Source: a bacterium (GTDB lineage Bacteria > JAMCPX01). Taken from it: 13,263 nt of DNA. Made by a program: the position numbers and the translations under genes. The DNA lies in the NCBI GenBank assembly GCA_021789095.1, contig JAJYJX010000056.1:1-13263 (forward strand), in the 5' to 3' direction. This document shows, piece by piece, positions 1 through 9,696 of this stretch. Each line of letters starts with the position of its first letter. The stretch's first letter is position 1. Under the pieces are notes generated by a model. It was not told the origin of the DNA. It did not search any database and saw nothing but the letters and a program-made list of their open reading frames with translations.

Positions 1-511
1 GATCTGCCCTCTTGAGATCACGACTATGGTCTTAATACCGCAGGTCGTGGACGCTGTGAAAGTCCCTGTTGTAGCGGCGGGCGGTATAGCGGATTACAGG
101 GGATTTGCGGCAGCCAGGGCACTCGGTGCGCAGGCTGTCCAGATGGGGACAAGGTTTGTAGCGAGTTCTGAAGCACCCGTGCATCCTGCGTTCAAACAGG
201 CGATTGTTGATGCGGGTGATGATTCGACCGTGCTTACGGGAAGGAGCATCGGCAAGCCGGTAAGGGTGATAAAGAATAAATTGACAGAGCAAATCCTTGA
301 ACTTGAAAAGAAGGGCATAACCGAGATGGAACTTTTGTCGTTTATAGGACCCGGCATGAGCAGGGCTGCATCCGCTGAAGGAGATGTCGAAACAGGCTCT
401 GTGATGAGCGGGGAGATTGCCGGGCTTATAAGCTCTGTCGAGCCGGTTGAAAAGATCATAAACGATATCGTAACGTATGCGCAGTCTTTGTTCAAAGAAT
501 TGAACGGGTGA
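1..511 (+). CDS. Nitronate monooxygenase / FabK-type flavin oxidoreductase, 3' part only
   Basis: The reading frame is open from base 2 and ends at the TGA at 509-511, so the gene starts outside the window and about 169 C-terminal residues are present. The segment reading PVVAAGGIADYRGFAAARAL, followed by GAQAVQMGTRFVAS and an HPAFK motif, is the phosphate-binding half of the TIM barrel in NAD(P)H-dependent flavin oxidoreductases (2-nitropropane dioxygenase family). These enzymes bind FMN and either oxidise nitronates or, as FabK, reduce the enoyl-ACP double bond in fatty acid synthesis. The late GD-x3-G-x3-SGEIAGLI block is also typical of the family. The residues that would separate FabK from nitronate monooxygenase lie in the missing N-terminal part, so I leave the substrate open. 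It is followed after 45 to 72 bases by the small cysteine protein gene in the same direction. Confidence 0.85.
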   Translation, partial: ICPLEITTMVLIPQVVDAVKVPVVAAGGIADYRGFAAARALGAQAVQMGTRFVASSEAPVHPAFKQAIVDAGDDSTVLTGRSIGKPVRVIKNKLTEQILELEKKGITEMELLSFIGPGMSRAASAEGDVETGSVMSGEIAGLISSVEPVEKIINDIVTYAQSLFKELNG

Positions 512-583
512 TTATTTTACAGCCCAGGAGTCTTCAGGACCAGCAAAGAGCTGTTTTTGTCAAAGAGGGATCATAGTAACTGT

Positions 584-775
584 ATGGTATACATGGATAA
601 TAAAAGCTGTCTTACCTGCGCATGGCGGGAAGCCTGCCAGAAGAGGTTTTCGGCCACCGAGGATCTCGGATTGAGGTGCCCTGAATATACCTACGATGTC
701 AGGCTGAACAAGAAAGACCGCCCGCCTGAGAGCGGTGATGCCAAGCGTAACGGCAATGATAAATACACTCGTTGA
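584..775 (+). CDS. Small four-cysteine protein upstream of argS
   Basis: Encodes about 63 residues with the pattern C-x2-C-x5-C-x13-C (C9, C12, C18, C32), opening with SCLTCAWREACQKRF and closing the cysteine-rich part with RCPEYTYDV. The spacing suggests a small metal-binding protein, probably zinc or iron-sulfur. From memory, short proteins with a CxTCAWR...C...RCP(D/E) pattern occur in Deltaproteobacteria, but I know no function for them. The tail after about residue 40 is charged and disordered-looking. I chose ATG 584 because AGAGGGA lies 13 bases upstream, which is rather far. A TTG at 557 preceded by AAAGAG would add nine residues. The gene overlaps the argS start by 38 bases, which suggests translational coupling. 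The cysteine pattern argues that it is a real gene and not chance. Confidence 0.6.
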   Translation: MVYMDNKSCLTCAWREACQKRFSATEDLGLRCPEYTYDVRLNKKDRPPESGDAKRNGNDKYTR

Positions 776-2399
776 ATTCATCAGAACTGCTGTAACGGAT
801 TACATGGACAGCGATGATGCTGTACCGCAGTTCAGTGTAAACATTCCTGCCCGTGAAGAATACGGCGATTTTTCCACGGGTGTAGCTTTCAGCCTCGCCC
901 CGGCGGTCAAAAAGCCGCCTTTTGAGATCGCATCCGGGATCTCAAAAAAAATGCAGAAGGGCATCCCGGGCATTGTGTCCAGGATAGACGTGATAAAGCC
1001 GGGCTACATCAATTTTTTCATGGACAACAAATTCTGGCATGCCGGCGTAAAAGACATTGTTGAAAAAAATACCGCTTACGGAAAAAATAATTTTGGACAG
1101 GGCAAAAGGATCCTTGTTGAGTTTATAAGCGCGAACCCGACAGGTCCGGTCCATGTCGGACACGGCAGAGGGGCGGTTGTAGGTGATGTGCTGGCGCGTG
1201 TACTGGCTGTATCGGGCTATCATGTTACCCGTGAATACTACATAAACGATGCAGGCAATCAGGTCCTGTCGCTTGGATACTCTGTCCTGAACGAGTATTA
1301 CCGGCTTAACGGTATTGACACGGAGGTTTCAAGACAGGGAGAGTACGCAGGTGAATACATTAAAAATATAAGCGATATGCTTGGCTCACACATGCCGCAG
1401 TCCGATATTAACGAGGAACATATCCGGCTGATTACCGGTTTTGCCGCGGATGTGATACTGGATACGATAAAGCAGACGCTGCTTGGTTTCGGCGTCGGAT
1501 TTGACAGCTGGTTCAGCGAGAAGTCTCTGTATGAAGACAACAGTATTCCTGCGGTTATACAGGAGCTGGAAAAGAAAAATGCGGTCAGCCGCAGCGAGGG
1601 CGCAACATGGTTCTTATCGACATTGTATGGGGACGAGAAGGACAGGGTACTGCAAAAACAGTCGGGTGAACTGACGTATTTTGCATCCGATATAGCGTAT
1701 CATGTTAACAAATACAAACGCGGCTATGACATGCTTGTAAATGTATGGGGTGCTGACCATCACGGGTACCTGCCCAGGATCATGGCTGCACTGAGGGCTC
1801 TTGGCTATGATCCGGCAAAGGTGATTGTTCTGTTTGTTCAGATGGTAAGGTTAATGCGCGGGGACAAGCCCGTTGCAATGTCAAAAAGGGCGGGAGAGTA
1901 TGTTACGTTAAAAGAGCTTGTGGACGAGGTGGGCAGTGATGCTGTGAGGTTCTTTTTCCTGCAGCGCAGTCATGAGAGCCAGCTTGTTTTTGATATAGAG
2001 CTGGCAAAGAAGCAGTCCCAGGAGAACCCTGTTTACTATGTCCAGTATGCGCACGCAAGGATTGCAAGCATATTCGTGTATGCCCGGACAAAGGGATGGG
2101 ACGTGAATGGATTAACGTATGCCGCTGATTATGTGTTCGGTGCCGAGGAAAAAAGGCTTATAGCCCAATGCCTGCTGTATCCGCAGGTTATCATGGATAT
2201 GGCGGTAAAAATGGAACCGCACAGGCTTACACATTATCTTATTGAACTTGTAGGAATACTTCATAAATATTATACAGACACCAGAGTCGTAGGTGATGAC
2301 AGCAACACAGGCCAACGGCTTTTGTTGATGAAAATGGTAAAAATTGTTTTAAAGAATGCACTCGATCTGCTGGGCATTAATGCCCCGGAGAAGATGTAG
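738..2399 (+). CDS. argS: Arginyl-tRNA synthetase
   Basis: Class Ia synthetase that charges tRNA(Arg) with arginine in the cytoplasm. The N-terminal part (about residues 1-95, including EEYGDFSTGVAF) fits the ArgRS-specific additional domain. ANPTGPVHVGHGRG at about 132-145 is the ArgRS version of the HIGH signature, GADHHGYLPR near 339 is a conserved catalytic-domain block, and AMSKRAGEYVTL near 380 is the KMSKS-loop equivalent. VQYAHARI near 435 opens the DALR anticodon-binding domain, which runs to the C terminus. About 553 residues is normal for a bacterial ArgRS. The start is uncertain: GTG 735, ATG 738 and ATG 756 are all in frame. I prefer 738 because a weak GAGAG lies a few bases upstream; 756 would give a start closer to many homologues but has no visible ribosome binding site. 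The SPOR gene follows after 16 bases. Confidence 0.97.
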   Translation: MPSVTAMINTLVEFIRTAVTDYMDSDDAVPQFSVNIPAREEYGDFSTGVAFSLAPAVKKPPFEIASGISKKMQKGIPGIVSRIDVIKPGYINFFMDNKFWHAGVKDIVEKNTAYGKNNFGQGKRILVEFISANPTGPVHVGHGRGAVVGDVLARVLAVSGYHVTREYYINDAGNQVLSLGYSVLNEYYRLNGIDTEVSRQGEYAGEYIKNISDMLGSHMPQSDINEEHIRLITGFAADVILDTIKQTLLGFGVGFDSWFSEKSLYEDNSIPAVIQELEKKNAVSRSEGATWFLSTLYGDEKDRVLQKQSGELTYFASDIAYHVNKYKRGYDMLVNVWGADHHGYLPRIMAALRALGYDPAKVIVLFVQMVRLMRGDKPVAMSKRAGEYVTLKELVDEVGSDAVRFFFLQRSHESQLVFDIELAKKQSQENPVYYVQYAHARIASIFVYARTKGWDVNGLTYAADYVFGAEEKRLIAQCLLYPQVIMDMAVKMEPHRLTHYLIELVGILHKYYTDTRVVGDDSNTGQRLLLMKMVKIVLKNALDLLGINAPEKM

Positions 2400-2415
2400 G
2401 ATATAGGAGGTAATT

Positions 2416-3117
2416 ATGAGAGACATGGAAAGAATAAAACCAAAATATAATGTAACACTGGATAACAAGCAAATCGTAATGATAATTGTTTCCTCTGTCG
2501 TTATCCTCGTACTCGTTTTTGTTATAGGATTTGTGCTGGGCAAAAATACGGGCATCAGGGAGGCGCGGCAGGCCCCGGGCACGGCAAAGGAAAGTGCGTC
2601 ACAAAACGCCGTTGTTTTCACACAGCAGACAATGCAGTCAGCAGGGCAGATTACCGGCGGCAGCCAGGCACAGGGCACTGAACAGGCTGCAGCGGAAACG
2701 GCAACAGAGACAGTGACTCAAACAACCAGGGCAGAGAAGCATACAGAGCTGACATTCTACAAATCCCTTACGGAAGAGGGAAAACATAAAGAGGTTAAAG
2801 GAAAACAGGCAGAAAAAACAGAGAAGCATAAGGCAGAGAAAAATAAATCAATCAAGAAAGCGATACACAAGGTTGAGGGCAGATTCAGCATCCAGTGCGG
2901 CGCATTTAAGGACAATGATCAGGCGGGCAGGCTGAGTTCGGAGTTAAAAAAGAAATACAGGCTTACAGCGTGGATAGAGCCGATGGAGATCAATGGAGAA
3001 AAGATATACAGGGTGAAGATAGGGCATTTCGAAACAAGAGAGAAGGCGCAGGCATACGAAAAAAGGCAGCTTTCACCAAAAGGCCTGAGGAACTGCGTTA
3101 TAACGGTAGGTAAATAA
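2416..3117 (+). CDS. Membrane-anchored SPOR-domain protein
   Basis: A 233-residue bitopic membrane protein. Residues 1-19 are cytoplasmic, one transmembrane helix spans about 20-42 ([19 protein letters not shown]), and a low-complexity Gln/Thr/Ala-rich then Lys-rich linker runs to about 153. Residues 155-232 form a SPOR domain, beginning [19 protein letters not shown] and ending [12 protein letters not shown] domains bind denuded peptidoglycan glycan strands at the division septum, so a role in cell division or wall remodelling, similar in layout to FtsN, is likely. The linker contains [10 protein letters not shown] (113-122); similar F-Y-x-L segments occur in other SPOR proteins I recall. 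The start is firm: AGGAGG at 2405-2410 lies 5 bases before the ATG. Its position between argS and aspS suggests co-transcription, not a shared function. Confidence 0.9.
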   Translation: MRDMERIKPKYNVTLDNKQIVMIIVSSVVILVLVFVIGFVLGKNTGIREARQAPGTAKESASQNAVVFTQQTMQSAGQITGGSQAQGTEQAAAETATETVTQTTRAEKHTELTFYKSLTEEGKHKEVKGKQAEKTEKHKAEKNKSIKKAIHKVEGRFSIQCGAFKDNDQAGRLSSELKKKYRLTAWIEPMEINGEKIYRVKIGHFETREKAQAYEKRQLSPKGLRNCVITVGK

Positions 3118-3148
3118 AAAAAACAGGGGAATAATATGGAGTTTGTTT

Positions 3149-4930
<1,782 letters not shown>

Positions 4931-4951
4931 GGCCTGAACCCAGGAGGAAAA

Positions 4952-7474
4952 ATGGCAGAAAATACTGCGTTAAAGGCAAACCCGGATACCCTATACGATA
5001 AAATAGGCGTTGTTACCGTTATCCTGTCTTTCCTTGTTGTCCCGCTTTTAAAGTACGGCAACGAATTTATATGGATAAAAACAACCGTGCTTATCGCCGT
5101 TGTTATGATACTGACGTTCCTGTGGCTTATAAGGGCTGTTGACAGACGGGAGCTGGTTTTCCCGAAAACGACCCTGTGGCTTCCGATGCTTATCATGATC
5201 TGCGTTGTATTTGTGCACCTGGTTCATGTGACCGATATATGGCGTTCTGTGGACATGATGATCAGGCTCGGCGCGAACATATTCTTCTGGTTCTTCACGC
5301 TGCTCTATGTAAGAAAGAAGACCCATGTAAAATGGATCATCATCGCCATGGCGATATCCGTATTTATCGTGTCCATGTACGGCATCATGCAGTTCTACGA
5401 GATACTGCCGTGCCCGTACGACATATACGGTGAAAAGGACCCGTCATCCACAATCGGACTGACAAATTTTTCGGCAGAATGGATAGTCGGGTTCATAGGA
5501 CTTTTAATCTTTGCGTTCTTCATGTCCGATTTTAATATTGAGACAAAAACAGTCCTTTTCTTTTTGTTCCTGCCTGCGTACTTTTATTTTGTACTTACAA
5601 AGGCGCGGGCTGCATGGATGGGCTTTATCGTTTCAAGCCTTGTTATGTCCGGTTTTTTAATATACCAGTGGATAAAATTGAAAAAGAAAAAAACCATTCC
5701 CGATTCCGCTCCCTCGAAACAGAAGGCAGTTCCGGGGCAGATGCCTGTTTCACCGGGGAAAAGGATCGCCGTTGCTGTAACGTTCGGCATCCTTGTAATC
5801 ATTGGGGGCTCTGTGCTTTCAGTCACGCACTTCGGGAAAAAGAAGCAATTCGCATCCATATATTCGACAGTTAAGGATGTTTCAGAACCGCATACGAGTT
5901 CTATAAAAGATATATACGACCTGCTCACTTCTAAAATTACAACAAAAGACCCGTCCATTAATTTCAGGTTCATGGCATGGCGGAGCACTTTTGATACATG
6001 GAAGCACAATCCTATATTAGGAGTGGGCATAGGTCAGGTTGAGGTGGATATCCATAAATACCAGGTGCCGCAGTTACAGCAGATTATATCAAAAACATAT
6101 CAGGTCTTTTCCGAATCCCATAATGACTGGCTCCAGATACTTGCCGAACTCGGCATTATAGGGTTTATTGCATTCCTGTGGATCGTTCTTAATATCGCCG
6201 GAAAGCTTATAAAAATTGCAAAACAAAATATAAACAATGAGGACAAGTTCCTTCTCGCGCTGGCAACCGGCGGCGGCATTATAGGCATCCTTATAGCGGC
6301 CATCTTCAGTTTTCCATTGCAGGAGCCTGCGTCGAGTATGTATTTCTGGGGCCTGATAGCCTTGTCTGATATCCTTTACAGGGGACTTGACGAGGAAACC
6401 CAGCAGCAGGGCACAAAGAAACAAAAAAGAACCGCAGCACCCGAGATGCCCGGCTACCTGCTTGTTGTGAACCCTTCGGCAAAGGGAAAAATCCCGGTTG
6501 CACTGAAACAGCTTGTATTGATAACGGCCATAGTTCTCAGCGTGTTCTCCGTATTTGCGCTGCCCATCTATGCGGGACGCACGGCAGTTGCAGAAAACCA
6601 CATTAAGGACGGTGTAGCTTACAGGAACAGGAGAGATTTCACCAATGCTGTACGTGAGTTCAATGATGCAATAAGCCTGAACCCGTTTGAATACATCTAT
6701 TACTTCCACAGGGCAATAGTGCTGTTTAATACACATGAGCTCCAGCAGGTAATATCCGATCTCGACCAGTCATTAAAGCTGAGTCCTTATTTCGGCCTGG
6801 CGTACAGGTTACGGGGCGGTGCATATTTTGCGCTTAACAATTGTGCAAAGGCATTGCCGGATTTTGAGAAGGCCCTCAAGTTCCTGCCGCCTCTCGCCGG
6901 AGAGATAGGTAACCAGATTGTTGCCTGTGATGTAAGATTGAACAAATTAAACGATGTGCCGAGGATCGCACAACTCCAGCTGAAATACAATCCCGGTGAC
7001 AAGGACGCATATTATAATCTCGGCAATGCAATGTTTCTCACGGGAGATTACAAGGGCGCACTTGAAAACTACAGGAAGAGCGTAGAAGCAGACCCTTCGT
7101 TCCAGAGCGGCTGGCTTAACATAGCAATGACCTACTACTACCTGAAGGACTTCAAAAACGGCAATGAATCTTTTGAGAAGGCGAAGAAGATCGATCCCGA
7201 CAACCCTATTTTATGGTATGACCATGCAGTGGGACTTGTACTTGAGGGAAAAAAAGAACAGGCACTGGAGAACCTTAAGAAGGCGATAGAAAAGAAACCC
7301 GACCTGAGGATGTCCGCGATGGAAGAGCCCACTTTTGCTCCGATCAAGGATACGCCGGAATTCAAGAAGCTTGTCGGTACTAAACTCATGAATAAATATG
7401 AGGAATTAGAGAAACTGCAAAACCTGATCAAAGGCATGAAAGAAAAACGACCGGAAAATATAATAAAAAAGTAG
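4952..7474 (+). CDS. O-antigen ligase-like (Wzy_C) membrane protein with C-terminal TPR domain
   Basis: An 840-residue polytopic membrane protein with roughly 11 hydrophobic segments between residues 20 and 470 and one more near 518-540. GLTNFSAEWIVGFIGLL (168-184) and LTKARAAWMGF (214-224) fit membrane motifs of the WaaL/Wzy superfamily. The large periplasmic loop of PF04932 runs from about 290 to 395 and contains RFMAWRSTFDTWKHNPILG (338-356), GVGIG and SESHNDWLQILAELG (386-400); His389 is the conserved loop histidine. From about 545 to 785 there are about six TPR-like helical pairs (YYNLGNAMFLTGDYKGALEN at 686-705, for example). WaaL/Wzy-type enzymes transfer lipid-linked glycans to lipid A-core, to another glycan or to protein; which applies here cannot be read from the sequence. 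An AGGAGG-type site sits just before the ATG. The last codons overlap a hairpin, and this is probably the last gene of the operon. Confidence 0.88.
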   Translation: MAENTALKANPDTLYDKIGVVTVILSFLVVPLLKYGNEFIWIKTTVLIAVVMILTFLWLIRAVDRRELVFPKTTLWLPMLIMICVVFVHLVHVTDIWRSVDMMIRLGANIFFWFFTLLYVRKKTHVKWIIIAMAISVFIVSMYGIMQFYEILPCPYDIYGEKDPSSTIGLTNFSAEWIVGFIGLLIFAFFMSDFNIETKTVLFFLFLPAYFYFVLTKARAAWMGFIVSSLVMSGFLIYQWIKLKKKKTIPDSAPSKQKAVPGQMPVSPGKRIAVAVTFGILVIIGGSVLSVTHFGKKKQFASIYSTVKDVSEPHTSSIKDIYDLLTSKITTKDPSINFRFMAWRSTFDTWKHNPILGVGIGQVEVDIHKYQVPQLQQIISKTYQVFSESHNDWLQILAELGIIGFIAFLWIVLNIAGKLIKIAKQNINNEDKFLLALATGGGIIGILIAAIFSFPLQEPASSMYFWGLIALSDILYRGLDEETQQQGTKKQKRTAAPEMPGYLLVVNPSAKGKIPVALKQLVLITAIVLSVFSVFALPIYAGRTAVAENHIKDGVAYRNRRDFTNAVREFNDAISLNPFEYIYYFHRAIVLFNTHELQQVISDLDQSLKLSPYFGLAYRLRGGAYFALNNCAKALPDFEKALKFLPPLAGEIGNQIVACDVRLNKLNDVPRIAQLQLKYNPGDKDAYYNLGNAMFLTGDYKGALENYRKSVEADPSFQSGWLNIAMTYYYLKDFKNGNESFEKAKKIDPDNPILWYDHAVGLVLEGKKEQALENLKKAIEKKPDLRMSAMEEPTFAPIKDTPEFKKLVGTKLMNKYEELEKLQNLIKGMKEKRPENIIKK

Positions 7475-7498
7475 GGGTTCAAAATGTTGAACCCCTAC
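7465..7498 (-). terminator. Rho-independent terminator of the minus-strand CoA operon
   Basis: A perfect 12-bp inverted repeat, GTAGGGGTTCAA (7471-7482) and TTGAACCCCTAC (7487-7498), encloses a 4-base loop. On the minus strand the hairpin is followed directly by TTTTTT (7470-7465) and more T/A-rich sequence, the classic intrinsic terminator layout. On the plus strand the tail is only AATTGTTTG, so termination of the ligase gene here would be weak. The hairpin includes the stop codon of the O-antigen ligase-like gene, and its T-run is the complement of the terminal lysine codons. Confidence 0.8.
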
Positions 7499-7549
7499 AA
7501 TTGTTTGACGCAGGCTTTTCGCTTATTACTCAAACTTCCTTATTTCCCA

Positions 7550-7591
7550 ATGCATTTTTCGGGTAAATTTACCCGGCATTTTTAAATGCAT
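7550..7591 (+). terminator. Nested inverted repeat, possible terminator of the plus-strand operon
   Basis: An inner palindrome CGGGTAAATTTACCCG (7560-7575) can form a 6-bp stem with an AATT loop and is followed on the plus strand by GCATTTTTAAA. An outer repeat ATGCATTT (7550-7557) and AAATGCAT (7584-7591) flanks it. The plus-strand order hairpin-then-T-run suits a terminator for the operon ending at 7474, although the GCA between stem and T-run makes it imperfect. Alternatively it could be a protein-binding site or a bidirectional stop. Confidence 0.45.
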
Positions 7592-7598
7592 ATTCTGG

Positions 7599-8243
7599 TT
7601 ATGGCTTCTCCGGTATAATGAGTGCGGCCCCGGTGCTGTTGATCACATCATGGGCGGATACGCCCGGAGCAAGCTCTTTCAAAACAAGTCCTTCACCGGT
7701 AACATCAAGTACACACAGGTTTGTTATGATCATGGATACGCATCCGTAGCCTGTTACCGGGTAAGTGAGCTTCTTTACAATCTTCGGCCTGCCATCCTTT
7801 GTTGTATGTGTCATCATGACGATGATCCTCCTTACTCCTGCGACAATGTCCATGGCACCCCCGATGCTTGGCAGCATGCCCGGTGCAGTCCAGTTTGCAA
7901 GGTCGCCTTTTTCAGAGACCTGGTAAGCGCCCATGATTGCAAGGTCAATGTGGCCTCCTCTTACCATTGCAAAGGAAATGTCACTGGCAAAAAAGCTCGC
8001 ACCTTGAATGCAGGTAACGGGCTGTTTTGCGGCATCAACAAGATCGGGATGCGTTTCCCCTTTTTGGGCAAATCCACCCATACCAAGCAGACCGTTTTCC
8101 GTATGAAAGAACACCAGTTTGTCAGCGGGTACATAATCAAGTACAAGCGTTGGCATACCGATACCGAGGTTCACATAATAGCCATCGCCGATCTCTGCCG
8201 CAGCGCGCCTTGCCATGTCTTTTTCATTCATACCAGCGGTCAT
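7599..8243 (-). CDS. Family I CoA-transferase, subunit B (3-oxoacid/acetate type)
   Basis: Beta subunit of a family I CoA-transferase (AtoA/ScoB/PcaJ type), 214 residues, the usual length. The start region ARRAAAEIGDGYYVNLGIGM fits the family. TENGLLGMGG (48-57) holds the catalytic glutamate, Glu49, that forms the covalent acyl-glutamyl and CoA-thioester intermediates. The enzyme moves CoA between an acyl-CoA donor and a free acid, working with the A subunit encoded just upstream. The natural acid cannot be told from sequence; acetoacetate, another 3-oxoacid or a pathway-specific acid are all possible. ATG 8243 has AAAGG eight bases upstream and overlaps the A-subunit gene by 20 bases. ATG 8231 would match the family N terminus better and give an 8-base overlap but has no visible ribosome binding site. 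It is the last gene of the operon. Confidence 0.93.
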   Translation of the reverse strand: MTAGMNEKDMARRAAAEIGDGYYVNLGIGMPTLVLDYVPADKLVFFHTENGLLGMGGFAQKGETHPDLVDAAKQPVTCIQGASFFASDISFAMVRGGHIDLAIMGAYQVSEKGDLANWTAPGMLPSIGGAMDIVAGVRRIIVMMTHTTKDGRPKIVKKLTYPVTGYGCVSMIITNLCVLDVTGEGLVLKELAPGVSAHDVINSTGAALIIPEKP

Positions 8244-8913
8244 ATCTTTCGCCTTTTACAATTCTGTCCACGAAGATGGCCGGGGTGTGTATGGTGCTGG
8301 GGTCCAGTTCCCCGGCATCAACAACCTCTTCAGCCTCCGCTATTGTCACGGCGGCGGCCATTGCCATAAGCGGATTGAAATTTGCGCCTGTATACCGGTA
8401 AACAAGATTGCCGCACCTGTCGCTCTTGTACGCCTTTACAAATGCAAAATCAGCTTCCAGAGGATACTCCAATATATACTGTTCGCCATTGATAGCGCGG
8501 GTTTCTTTGCCTTCGGCCAGGAGAGTACCTGCGCCTGTTTTTACATAGAATCCTCCTATGCCCGAGCCCTTTGCCCTTATGCGCTCTGCTAAAGTACCCT
8601 GGGGTACAAGCTCAAGCTCTACCATGCCTGCATCGTACAGTTCTTTAAATGATTTTGTTGCAGCAGGGTATGAACCTATAAATTTCCTGACCCTCCCTTC
8701 CTTGAAAAGGGGTGCAAGCCCATACTCATTGTCCCCCAGTCTTGAACCGGGGTTATTGCTTATTACGGTAATGTTCCTTGTTCCCTTTTTATACAGTGCA
8801 CGGATCAGGTTCTGGGGTATGCCGGCAAGCCCGAATCCGCCGAACATGATCACTGCCCCGTCTTTGACGTCGCTGATTGCCTCAGCAGAGGATTTGTATA
8901 CCTTGTTTACCAT
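8224..8913 (-). CDS. Family I CoA-transferase, subunit A
   Basis: Alpha subunit of the same enzyme (AtoD/ScoA/PcaI type), 229 residues. GGFGLAGIPQNLIRAL (25-40) is the family signature near the N terminus, ISNNPG follows near 51, and the ADFAFVKAYKSDRCGNLVY block near 154-172 is typical. It contributes the CoA-binding half of the heteromeric enzyme, while the nucleophilic glutamate is on subunit B. The ATG at 8913 shares a base with the TAA of the upstream DUF35 gene (TAATG), so translation is probably coupled. AAAGAG lies just upstream as a weak ribosome binding site. Linked A and B genes with overlapping ends are the rule in this family, which supports both calls. The substrate remains open; the neighbours suggest a product or starter acid of the local acyl-CoA pathway. 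Confidence 0.93.
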   Translation of the reverse strand: MVNKVYKSSAEAISDVKDGAVIMFGGFGLAGIPQNLIRALYKKGTRNITVISNNPGSRLGDNEYGLAPLFKEGRVRKFIGSYPAATKSFKELYDAGMVELELVPQGTLAERIRAKGSGIGGFYVKTGAGTLLAEGKETRAINGEQYILEYPLEADFAFVKAYKSDRCGNLVYRYTGANFNPLMAMAAAVTIAEAEEVVDAGELDPSTIHTPAIFVDRIVKGERYDRWYE

Positions 8914-9455
8914 TATGTCTCTTTGAAATAAATGTCCGTAATCCTGCCGTCCCTCTGTCCCCTGAATACGACCTTTACCTGCATTCCGACCCTTGCCCTT
9001 TTAATGTCTTTCATTTCCACATTCGAAAGGATCGCCGTATCAGTGCCGTCGAGCTTTATGTATGCAACGATGTAAGGCACCTGCTTGATATACGATGATG
9101 TTGCAAAGTACACAGTAGTGTAGCTGAGTACTCTACCAGTGCCTTTAAGCTCTGTCCATGCTGTTTTTTCATAACAGTGCGGACAGTGCGCACGCGGCGG
9201 ACAGAATACCTTGTCGCATTGGTTGCAGCGTGTTCCCATAATGCGCTTGTTCTCGAGGATCTCCCTGAAGAACCTTGACTGCCCGCCGTAAGAATATCGC
9301 ATGTTCACGTGCATTGTATCCGGGATCTCAAAAGGTGTATCTGCGCCAGTCTGTGTTGTCATATCCTTTTCAAAGGCCTTTATGACCAGTTCCTTTTTTA
9401 CGCCGATGCGCCTTGCGTTCCTGTCTGCCCATGTCAAAAATGTCCGTTTATCCAT
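8913..9455 (-). CDS. DUF35 zinc-ribbon/OB-fold protein, partner of the thiolase-like protein
   Basis: A 180-residue protein with two recognisable parts. Residues 77-94 form a rubredoxin-like zinc ribbon (C77-x2-C80 and C91-x2-C94 in CNQCDKVFCPPRAHCPHC), and residues 103-178 form an OB-fold (GTGRVLSYTTVYFATSSY at 106-123, then VPYIVAYIKLDG). This is the DUF35/OB_aCoA family. Known members pair with SCP2-type thiolases or aldolases: BbsA with BbsB in toluene degradation, the ChsH2 C-terminal domain with Ltp2 in steroid side-chain cleavage, and the archaeal acetoacetyl-CoA thiolase/HMG-CoA synthase complex. By analogy it should bind and position the acyl-CoA for the upstream thiolase-like protein. 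The N-terminal 55 residues are longer than in minimal members and contain no domain I recognise. AAGGAG lies 4 bases before the ATG. It follows the thiolase-like gene after a 259-base gap. Confidence 0.9.
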   Translation of the reverse strand: MDKRTFLTWADRNARRIGVKKELVIKAFEKDMTTQTGADTPFEIPDTMHVNMRYSYGGQSRFFREILENKRIMGTRCNQCDKVFCPPRAHCPHCYEKTAWTELKGTGRVLSYTTVYFATSSYIKQVPYIVAYIKLDGTDTAILSNVEMKDIKRARVGMQVKVVFRGQRDGRITDIYFKET

Positions 9456-9526
9456 ATGACTCCTTTTGAAAGTGAAGACTTCTTTGGTAGAGAAGAAAGA
9501 GTTTGATCCGAAGCGAAGTGAAACAC

Positions 9527-9696
9527 CTACGGACTGCCTGGAATTCTTTCGTGGTATTCTGCGTGGACTGCTTCTCTCTCAGCGTCAAAGATAAGAGTAA
9601 CTGCATTTTTAATCAGCCAATCTCGTGTATCGAAAAGAGCATTGTTTCACGAGCAGAGGAGAAAACTTTTTCTTCTATGAGTATTCTTTCATTCAC
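9527..9696 (-). pseudogene. Possible frameshifted small gene in the gap between thiolase-like and DUF35 genes
   Basis: On the minus strand AAGGAG (9711-9706) stands 9 bases before a GTG at 9696-9694. The frame reads VNERILIEEKVFSSARETM, then LFSIHEIG, and stops at TGA 9615-9613. One frame over, the sequence continues without a break as LIKNAVTLIFDAEREAVHAE then YHERIPGSP, stopping at TAG 9529-9527. The two halves have protein-like composition and would join into about 56 residues if one base were restored near 9616. I do not recognise a family. It could be a decayed gene, a sequencing or assembly error, or chance. The 70 bases between 9527 and the DUF35 start hold only that gene's ribosome binding site as far as I can see. 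Confidence 0.35.

Noticed and set aside
6089-6736. Minus-strand open frame of 215 residues inside the ligase gene
   Set aside because: Lies wholly opposite a gene with clear family motifs and has no recognisable protein features.
7650-8369. Plus-strand open frame of 239 residues opposite the CoA-transferase genes
   Set aside because: Composition rich in Cys, His and Arg, no motif, fully antisense to the confident subunit B and A genes.
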